From positions 1 through 32,311 of the forward strand of contig CAIWVZ010000155.1 in the NCBI GenBank assembly GCA_903916245.1: DNA of 32,311 nt. The letters run 5' to 3'. Below, piece after piece: positions 26,165-32,311 of this stretch. Below the pieces are notes generated by a model. That model did no database searches and was not told the origin of the DNA. It was given only the letters and a program-made list of their open reading frames with translations. Each line of letters starts with the position of its first letter. Positions within the stretch are counted from its first letter, which is position 1. The position numbers and the translations under genes are program-made. Source of the stretch: an uncultured Planctomycetota bacterium. GTDB taxonomy: Bacteria > Planctomycetota > GCA-002687715 > CAIWVZ01.

Positions 26165-28459
26165 ATGAACGCCGACGATCCCGTGATCCCCGTCGATCCG
26201 CAGGACCCGGCTCCGCGCCGACGCCGCAACCAGCAGGACGGCGCCCGCGGCGGCAAGCCGTTCAAGTTCGGGCAAAAGGGCGACGTCCGCGAAGTCGCCG
26301 TCAACGTGCCGCCCGATGAACCACCTCCGTGGCAGTTCGGCGATACCCACGCCGTAGTCGGACAACGCACGCCTCGCGTCGACGCGGTGGCGAAGGTCAC
26401 CGGCAAAGCCCGTTACGCCTACGACATGAATCTTCCGGGGATGGTGTGGGCGGCCTTCGTGCGTTGCCCCCACGCACGCGCGAAGGTGACCGCGGTCGAC
26501 TACGCGGAAGCATTGAAGATTCCCGGCGTCCTCGTCGCGAAGGACTACGGATCGAAGGAGATCCGTTACGCGCTCCAGCACTTCGGCATCGTCGCCGCGG
26601 AAACGCACGCGGCTTGCCTCGAAGCCGTTCGCGCGGTGAAGGCGACGTTCGAAGTCCTCCCCCACGCCGCGCGCATGGACCAAGCGCTCGCGCCGGATGC
26701 GCCGCGCGTCCACGCCGAGCGCCCGAACAAGACCGGCGACGATTTCCGTCCCGAAGCCGTCGCCGCCTTCGAAAAAGCGGCTCAAGGCTGCGACGCCGTC
26801 GTCTCGGGCATCGCGACGACCGAAGTGCAGACGCACATGTGCCTCGAACCGCACGGCGTGACCGCCCGCTTCGAGGCCCCCGACCGCGCCACGGTGTGGG
26901 CGTCCACACAAGCGACGTTCGGCGCTCGCGGCGAAGTCGCCCGCGTGCTCAAAGTGCCCGAAGCGAACGTGACGGTGATCGCGCACTACATGGGCGGAGG
27001 CTTCGGATCTAAGTTCTCGCTCGGCGTCGCGGGTGCGGCCGCATGCACCCTTTCGAAAGAGCTCGGCCGCCCGGTCAAGTTGATGCTCGAGCGTCGCGCC
27101 GAGCACGCGCAGGGCGGCAACCGACCGTCGTCGGTGCAGGAGATGTCCCTCGGCGTGAAGAAGGACGGCACGCTCGCCGCCTACAAGGTGTCGAAGACGG
27201 GAACCGGCGGCATCGGTGGCGGCGCGGGCGCGGCGAATCCGATGATCTACGACTTCGGTGAAGTCGCCGAAGCGGATTTCGAAGTCGCGACCAACGCGGG
27301 TGCCGCGGCGGCCATGCGCGCACCACGCCACCCTCAGGGGTCCTTCGCGCTCGAAACGATCATGAATCTCGCGGCGGAAGCGATCGGGATGGATCCGCTC
27401 GAACTTCGCCGCAAGAACGACAAGCACCCGATCCGCGCGCGCCAATACGTCGAAGGTGCGAAACGCTTCGGCTGGGACAAACGGACTCCGAGCGGTTCCG
27501 GAAAGGGTCCGATCAAGAAGGGCATGGGCGTCGCGTCCTCCCTCTGGTACGCGCTCGGCGGACGCGGAGCCCAAGTGCTCTGTCGTATCCGGAAGGACGG
27601 ATCGGTCGAGATCCGCAACGGCGCTCAGGACATCGGCGTCGGAACGAAGACGATCCTCGCGATGGTGGCCGCCGAAGAACTCGGCATTCCCCTCTCCCGC
27701 GTGACGCCGTTCCTCGGCGACACGAACGACCCGATCGGTCCCGCTTCGGGCGGATCGACGACGGCACCCACCATCATGCCCGCCGCGCGCACCGCGGCGT
27801 TCATGGCGGGACGGTCGCTCCGCGAGATCGTCGCGAAGGCGTGGAACTGCGGCGCCGACGACCTCGCTCTCGGCGGCGGCAAGGTGCTCCACCTGAAGGA
27901 CGGATCGAAGTCGATGACGTTCGAAAAGGCGTGCGCGCTCATGCCGGGCGACGAAATCGCGGAACTCGGCAAGCGGACGGGCAACTACGCCGCCTACGAA
28001 GGTCAGACCGGCGGCGTGCACTTCGCCGAAGTCGAAGTCGACACCGAAGACGGGACGATCTCGGTCACGCGCTACCTGGCGCTGCAGGACGCGGGGACGA
28101 TCCTCAATCCCCTCACCGCCGAATCTCAAGTCAACGGAGCGATCGTGCAGGGCGTTTCCTACGCGCTCTTCGAGGAGCGCATCCTCGACCGCCAACTCGG
28201 CCAACAGGTCAACGCCGACATGGAGATGTACAAGATCGCGGGCCCGAAGGACATGCCGCGCGCGGAAGTGATCCTGACGGAAGTCGTCAACGGGGCGAAC
28301 AACGTCGGCGTCGCGGGACTCGGCGAAGGGCCTTCGGTTCCCGTCGCCGCCGCCATCGCGGGTGCGGTTCACAACGCGCTCGGCTTCCCCGTGTGGTCGC
28401 TCCCGATGACTCCGGACCGCGTCCTCGCGGCCATCGCCGCGAAGGAGAAGGGCAAATGA
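26165..28459 (+). CDS. Xanthine dehydrogenase-family molybdopterin-binding large subunit
   Basis: QRTPRVDAVAKVTGKARYAYDMNLPGMVWAAFVRCPHARAKV, YMGGGFGSKF, AAMRAPRHPQGSFALE, GSVEIRNGAQDIGVGTKTILA, VAGLGEGPSVPVAAAIAGAVHNALG. Confidence 0.93.
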   Translation: MNADDPVIPVDPQDPAPRRRRNQQDGARGGKPFKFGQKGDVREVAVNVPPDEPPPWQFGDTHAVVGQRTPRVDAVAKVTGKARYAYDMNLPGMVWAAFVRCPHARAKVTAVDYAEALKIPGVLVAKDYGSKEIRYALQHFGIVAAETHAACLEAVRAVKATFEVLPHAARMDQALAPDAPRVHAERPNKTGDDFRPEAVAAFEKAAQGCDAVVSGIATTEVQTHMCLEPHGVTARFEAPDRATVWASTQATFGARGEVARVLKVPEANVTVIAHYMGGGFGSKFSLGVAGAAACTLSKELGRPVKLMLERRAEHAQGGNRPSSVQEMSLGVKKDGTLAAYKVSKTGTGGIGGGAGAANPMIYDFGEVAEADFEVATNAGAAAAMRAPRHPQGSFALETIMNLAAEAIGMDPLELRRKNDKHPIRARQYVEGAKRFGWDKRTPSGSGKGPIKKGMGVASSLWYALGGRGAQVLCRIRKDGSVEIRNGAQDIGVGTKTILAMVAAEELGIPLSRVTPFLGDTNDPIGPASGGSTTAPTIMPAARTAAFMAGRSLREIVAKAWNCGADDLALGGGKVLHLKDGSKSMTFEKACALMPGDEIAELGKRTGNYAAYEGQTGGVHFAEVEVDTEDGTISVTRYLALQDAGTILNPLTAESQVNGAIVQGVSYALFEERILDRQLGQQVNADMEMYKIAGPKDMPRAEVILTEVVNGANNVGVAGLGEGPSVPVAAAIAGAVHNALGFPVWSLPMTPDRVLAAIAAKEKGK

Positions 28460-29463
28460 AGGACTTCACCTACGTGCTGCCGAAGGACGCGGCCGAAGCG
28501 GCCCGCGCCGCCGCCGCACCGAATTGCGCTCTGAAGGGCGCGGGCACCGATCTCGTCGATCGCATGAAGGAAGGCGTCACGCGCCCCGACACGGTGGTGA
28601 ATCTCCTCACCGCGACCGATCTCCGAAGCCCGATTCGGGAAGAGAACGGACGCATCGTCATGGGCGGTGCGACCACCCTCGCGGAGGTCGCCGAATCGGC
28701 GCTCATCCGCAAGGTGGCGCCCGGCTTTGCCGACGCGGCCGCGGAGGCCGCGACGCCTCAGATTCGAAACCGCGGGACGGTGGCGGGCAACCTCTGCCAA
28801 CGTCCTCGTTGTTGGTACTTCCGGAACGACACGTACGCGTGTTCGAAGAAGGGCGGCGAGACCTGCTACTCCATCGAAGGCGAAAACAAGTACCACGCCA
28901 TCTTCGAGAACGTGACGTGCAACATCGTCCACCCGTCGAATCTCGCACCGATCCTTCAAGTGCTCGGGGGAACGCTCCATGTCGTCACTGCGAACGGGAC
29001 CGACGTCGTCGCTTCCGACGTCGCGGTGAAGGACTTCTGGGTGCGACCGGAAGAAGACATTTCGCGTGAAAACATCCTCGTCGCGGGACAGGTCGTCCGC
29101 GAAGTGTCGTTCCCGATTCCACAGGGGATGACGGGATCGTCGTACGTCGAAACCCGCGAGAAGGCGTCGTTCGACTGGGCGCTCACCTCCTGCGCGGCGG
29201 CGCTGACGCTCGACGGCGGCAAGATCGCCTCGGCATCCGTGGTGCTGTCGTCGGTCGCTCCGACGCCGTTGCAACTCGAAGCCGTGGAGAAATGGCTCGT
29301 CGGCAAGGCGCCCTCGGACGCGTTGTTCCGCGAAGCGGGAACGAAGGCGACGGACGGAGCGACGCCCATGCGGGACAACGCCTACAAGATCACGTTGACG
29401 GCCGTGGTGGTACGCCGTGCGCTTTCGGCGGCCGCCGCTCGTGCGACCGGAGGTGGCAAATGA
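28456..29463 (+). CDS. Molybdenum hydroxylase FAD-binding medium subunit with Cys-rich (probable [4Fe-4S]) insertion
   Basis: ATGA overlap with the large subunit gene; GGATTLAEVAES, TPQIRNRGTVAGNLCQRPRCWYFRNDTYACSKKGGETCYSIEGENKYHAIFENVTCNIVHPSNLAPILQVLGG. Confidence 0.92.
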   Translation: MKDFTYVLPKDAAEAARAAAAPNCALKGAGTDLVDRMKEGVTRPDTVVNLLTATDLRSPIREENGRIVMGGATTLAEVAESALIRKVAPGFADAAAEAATPQIRNRGTVAGNLCQRPRCWYFRNDTYACSKKGGETCYSIEGENKYHAIFENVTCNIVHPSNLAPILQVLGGTLHVVTANGTDVVASDVAVKDFWVRPEEDISRENILVAGQVVREVSFPIPQGMTGSSYVETREKASFDWALTSCAAALTLDGGKIASASVVLSSVAPTPLQLEAVEKWLVGKAPSDALFREAGTKATDGATPMRDNAYKITLTAVVVRRALSAAAARATGGGK

Positions 29464-29717
29464 GAGGTGACCCGCGAGATCCCGATTCGATCGTCCCCGC
29501 GCGGCGGCTCGGCGCGCACGTCTGCCCCGATCTGCGCACGAAGACGATGTACTTGAACGAAGAAGCGCGCGGAGACGCCGACGATTCCTTCGGGGGGCGT
29601 TCGCACGCGTTCTGGTGCCTCAAGACGATGGAGGCGATCGGTCCCGACGACCGCCCGATCGGTCCGACGCTCTGCGGACGCGACCGCGCGTGCTGCGGCC
29701 TCCCGCCCGAAGTGTGA
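29460..29717 (+). CDS. Small Cys-rich protein (85 aa), fourth gene of the molybdenum hydroxylase operon
   Basis: ATGA overlap with the medium-subunit stop; MRGDPRDPDSIVPARRLGAHVCPDLRTKTMYLNEEARGDADDSFGGRSHAFWCLKTMEAIGPDDRPIGPTLCGRDRACCGLPPEV (Cys at 22, 53, 72, 78, 79). Confidence 0.72.
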   Translation: MRGDPRDPDSIVPARRLGAHVCPDLRTKTMYLNEEARGDADDSFGGRSHAFWCLKTMEAIGPDDRPIGPTLCGRDRACCGLPPEV

Positions 29718-31985
29718 TCAGCCCCGGCGGCCCGGTCGCGAGGTCGGGCCGCTCGTCGGGACTTCTTTGCGCGCCGGCGCCATCAACGGGCCCGTGACCC
29801 GCCCTTGGAGGCGGTGTCCCGCGTCGTCCTCGAAGACGATGTCGCATCCCCAGCCGGCCGCCTCGAGGGCCCGCGCTCCTACCTCGAGATCGCACGTGAG
29901 CAGGTCGTAGTTGGCGCCCTTGATCCCCGCGGTCGGACTCAACGCCGCTTCGGCGAGGACATTGCCCGATCGAACGTCCGTGATGCGCAGCGTCGCGCGG
30001 AACCCGAAGGCGCGCGGCTTCAATCGGTTTTCGAGCAGCAATACGTGGCGTCCCGCGCCGAGCGCCACCTTGCCGTCGCGCGGCATCCGACCGTCGACCA
30101 GTTTCAACTCGCATGCGGGCTCACCGGGCGGCGGCATCGGGCGCACCAGCACGACGTCCGCGACGCTCGTCACGCCCGCGGGCGTCTTCGCGACGACGCG
30201 GACGGGTCCCTCGAGACGCGACCCGGAGAGAGCGAGAATCGCGTCGACTCCCCCGGGGCGCGACTCCGCGGCGATCAACGCCCCGACGGGTTCCGCCGCA
30301 ACCTCGGGAACGGCTCCTTCGAGAAGGACCGGGACCTTCGTCGTCCCGCGCTCGTCGTCGACCACGATGCGCGCGACGGACGGAATCTGAATCCGGCACC
30401 GCACTTCGCGTTTCGGAACACGAAAACGGCTTTCGGTGCGATTTCCCGCGACGTCGACGGCCTCGATGCGTACGTCCCCACCTTCGAGATCGTGCAGTGG
30501 GAAAGAGACGGACGCCGCTTCGGGGAACTCGCCGACGGATCTTCCATCGCGCCGGATCCGGAGCGTCACGGGTCCTTGGTCGTCCGACGTTTCAATGCGC
30601 AGCGTCCCGGAGGCGACATCGTCGACGACGAGGTCGTCGATCGCCGTACGACGTCCGTCGGCGAACGTCGTCGCGACGACGAGGGACGGTGGCTCGCGGT
30701 CGATGCGATACGGGCCTCCCGAGACGGGAATCGTCACGCCGTCGGGAGTCACGAGCGACAGTGTCACCCGCCCCGACGCAAGAAGCGGTAGCTCGAGCAC
30801 GACGTCGCGCGGCGACCCCGATCTCGGGAGCAGTGCCTCCGCGATCGGTACGGCCTCGACCTCGGCGCCGAAAACGACGAGTCGGGTCCCCGACGGAGGT
30901 TCGACACCTTCGATCGCGACTCCGAGCGTCACGCTCGACGTCCGGAAGGCGGGCGCGATTCCGCGCCCCGAAGTCACGCCGTTGACGGAAACGATCGACG
31001 CGCTCGGCGGCGGAACCGGGACGGGGCGATTCCACCACCAACCGCCCGCCACGACGGCGAGGGCCACGACGCCGGCCGCCGCGAGACGTCCGCCGCTCCC
31101 GCGACGGATGCCTCGCACGGCGTCGCGAAGATCCATGCGAAACGCATCGACGGAACTCTGTCGGGCTTCGGGCTCCTTCGAGAGAGCGCGCGCGACGACC
31201 GCCTCGACCGCCGCGGGAAGACCCGGAACTCCGTCGGCGAGCGACGGCGGAGCACGGTGGAGGATGGCGTGGCGAACGGCGTCGGTGGACGCTCCCTCGA
31301 AGGGGCGACGTCCCGACAGCAACTCGTACGCGATGACGCCGAGCGCCCATACATCCACCAGCCGGGCATCCGATGCGGCGTTCCGATCGAACTCTTCGGG
31401 AGCCATGTACGGGACCGTCCCGTGGATCACGGGATCACCGACCATTGTGGTGTCGTCGACGCGCCGCGCCGTTCCGAAGTCGACCACGAAGGGGCGTGGG
31501 ACGCGCCCTCCCGAGATGATGATGTTCTGCGGCTTGAGGTCGTGATGGATCACGTCGTGGGCGTGGGCCTCGGCGATGATGCCCGCGATGCCGTCGAGCA
31601 GCGCCGCGGCGCGCAACGTGCGCCGCAACCCCGGCGGCGGTAGTTCGAGCGCGGCCCATCGCGAAAGGTCCACCCCCTCGCGGTAATCCATCACGATGTA
31701 CGGAAGGCCGTCCTCGATCCCGACGTCTTGAACTTTGACGACGCCGTCGACGTCCTTCAGCCGGAGAAGATGTTGAGCCTCGGCGAGATGCCGCTCCTTC
31801 AGCGTCGTCGGATCCTTGCCCGTCGCCCGATAGAGCTTGACCGCGAGAAATCCACCTTCGATGTTCGGGTGACGACAAAGGAACACGGTGGCCATCCCGC
31901 CGCGACCGATCTCGCGGACGACGGGATACCGACCGATGTGCGTGCGGGCCGGGTTTCCGGCGTTCATCGTCCCCATCTCGGGCAT
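29718..31985 (-). CDS. Transmembrane Ser/Thr protein kinase with large C-terminal extracytoplasmic region
   Basis: IGRGGMATVFLCRH, LAVKLYRA, VIHHDLKPQNIIIS, VVDFGTARR, VPYMAPEEF, DVWALGVIAYELLSGRRPFEG; TM LAAAGVVALAVVAGGWWW; C-terminal YRIDREPPSL...VDVAGNRTESRF Ig-like segment. Confidence 0.93.
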   Translation of the reverse strand: MPEMGTMNAGNPARTHIGRYPVVREIGRGGMATVFLCRHPNIEGGFLAVKLYRATGKDPTTLKERHLAEAQHLLRLKDVDGVVKVQDVGIEDGLPYIVMDYREGVDLSRWAALELPPPGLRRTLRAAALLDGIAGIIAEAHAHDVIHHDLKPQNIIISGGRVPRPFVVDFGTARRVDDTTMVGDPVIHGTVPYMAPEEFDRNAASDARLVDVWALGVIAYELLSGRRPFEGASTDAVRHAILHRAPPSLADGVPGLPAAVEAVVARALSKEPEARQSSVDAFRMDLRDAVRGIRRGSGGRLAAAGVVALAVVAGGWWWNRPVPVPPPSASIVSVNGVTSGRGIAPAFRTSSVTLGVAIEGVEPPSGTRLVVFGAEVEAVPIAEALLPRSGSPRDVVLELPLLASGRVTLSLVTPDGVTIPVSGGPYRIDREPPSLVVATTFADGRRTAIDDLVVDDVASGTLRIETSDDQGPVTLRIRRDGRSVGEFPEAASVSFPLHDLEGGDVRIEAVDVAGNRTESRFRVPKREVRCRIQIPSVARIVVDDERGTTKVPVLLEGAVPEVAAEPVGALIAAESRPGGVDAILALSGSRLEGPVRVVAKTPAGVTSVADVVLVRPMPPPGEPACELKLVDGRMPRDGKVALGAGRHVLLLENRLKPRAFGFRATLRITDVRSGNVLAEAALSPTAGIKGANYDLLTCDLEVGARALEAAGWGCDIVFEDDAGHRLQGRVTGPLMAPARKEVPTSGPTSRPGRRG

Positions 31986-31991
31986 GGGGAC

Positions 31992-31997
31992 ATGATA
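31992..31997 (-). promoter_or_regulatory. Putative leaderless -10 (TATCAT, 6 nt before ATG 31985 of the kinase gene)
   Basis: minus strand: atcgcTATCATgtccccATG. Confidence 0.45.
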
Positions 31998-32001
31998 GCG
32001 A

Positions 32002-32311
32002 TCAGTTTCCGCGGCCGCCTTCCGCCATGCGCCTCAGGAACTCTTCCGCGGCGTGACGTTGGACCTTGTCGTCGGCGTAGATGACGCCGATCGAGCGCCA
32101 GAAACCCATCATTCCGCCGCCACCGCCACCGCGGCGACCGCCGCGTCCACCACGACCGCCCCCGCCGCCGCCTTCACCGCCGCCCGCGTTGGGAGCCCCG
32201 CCGCCGAGCATGCTGCGCACGCCGTCCGCGACCGACTTGAGCGTCGCGTTCTTTTCATCCTTCACCAACGCGTCGAGCAGATCCGTATTCGCCGGGTCCT
32301 TGCTGTTGGTG
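32002..32311 (-). CDS. C-terminal part of a Gly-rich hypothetical protein (5' end outside the window)
   Basis: Frame stays open to the window edge: TNSKDPANTDLLDALVKDEKNATLKSVADGVRSMLGGGAPNAGGGEGGGGGGRGGRGGRRGGGGGGMMGFWRSIGVIYADDKVQRHAAEEFLRRMAEGGRGN*. Confidence 0.6.
   Translation of the reverse strand, partial: TNSKDPANTDLLDALVKDEKNATLKSVADGVRSMLGGGAPNAGGGEGGGGGGRGGRGGRRGGGGGGMMGFWRSIGVIYADDKVQRHAAEEFLRRMAEGGRGN

Noticed and set aside
25859-28372. 837-aa minus-strand ORF antisense to the molybdenum hydroxylase large subunit
   Set aside because: Same antisense GC artefact; no motifs.
1-32311. CRISPR arrays, tRNA/rRNA genes, prophage, toxin-antitoxin or defence islands
   Set aside because: No spaced direct repeats, tRNA-like cloverleaf, transposase/integrase or defence-domain motifs were seen by eye.

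Overview
A GC-rich, densely packed bacterial chromosomal window. The mix of an ECF sigma factor, Ser/Thr kinases, several secreted peptidases and many short or overlapping gene junctions suggests Planctomycetes or a similar lineage; this is inference only. I support about 24 CDSs: moaE/moaD (moaE truncated at the left edge), an S9 dipeptidyl-peptidase, a YbaN/DUF454 protein, two MBL-fold hydrolases, an Mrp/ApbC ATPase, AcpS, an ECF sigma factor followed by a degenerate kinase-like protein, an aldehyde dehydrogenase, a DsbD-like reductase, a transketolase, a DapA-family protein and a DAO-family oxidoreductase, an IcmF-type fused acyl-CoA mutase with an unknown downstream partner, an HTH regulator, an M28 peptidase, GTP-PEPCK, a Tat-linked molybdenum hydroxylase operon (2Fe-2S, Moco and FAD/Cys-rich subunits plus a small Cys-rich fourth gene), and a transmembrane Ser/Thr kinase. 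I see no rRNA, tRNA, CRISPR, prophage or transposase. The items most worth follow-up are: (i) a recurring TAnnnT-(6-7 nt)-ATG layout at five genes, suggesting leaderless transcription and including a 39-bp interpenetrating divergent promoter; (ii) a sigma factor/pseudokinase pair; (iii) an 85-aa Cys-rich ORF translationally coupled to the molybdenum hydroxylase genes; (iv) a perfect 13-bp inverted repeat enclosing 73 nt upstream of icmF. No complete novel defence-type or mobile system is evident.
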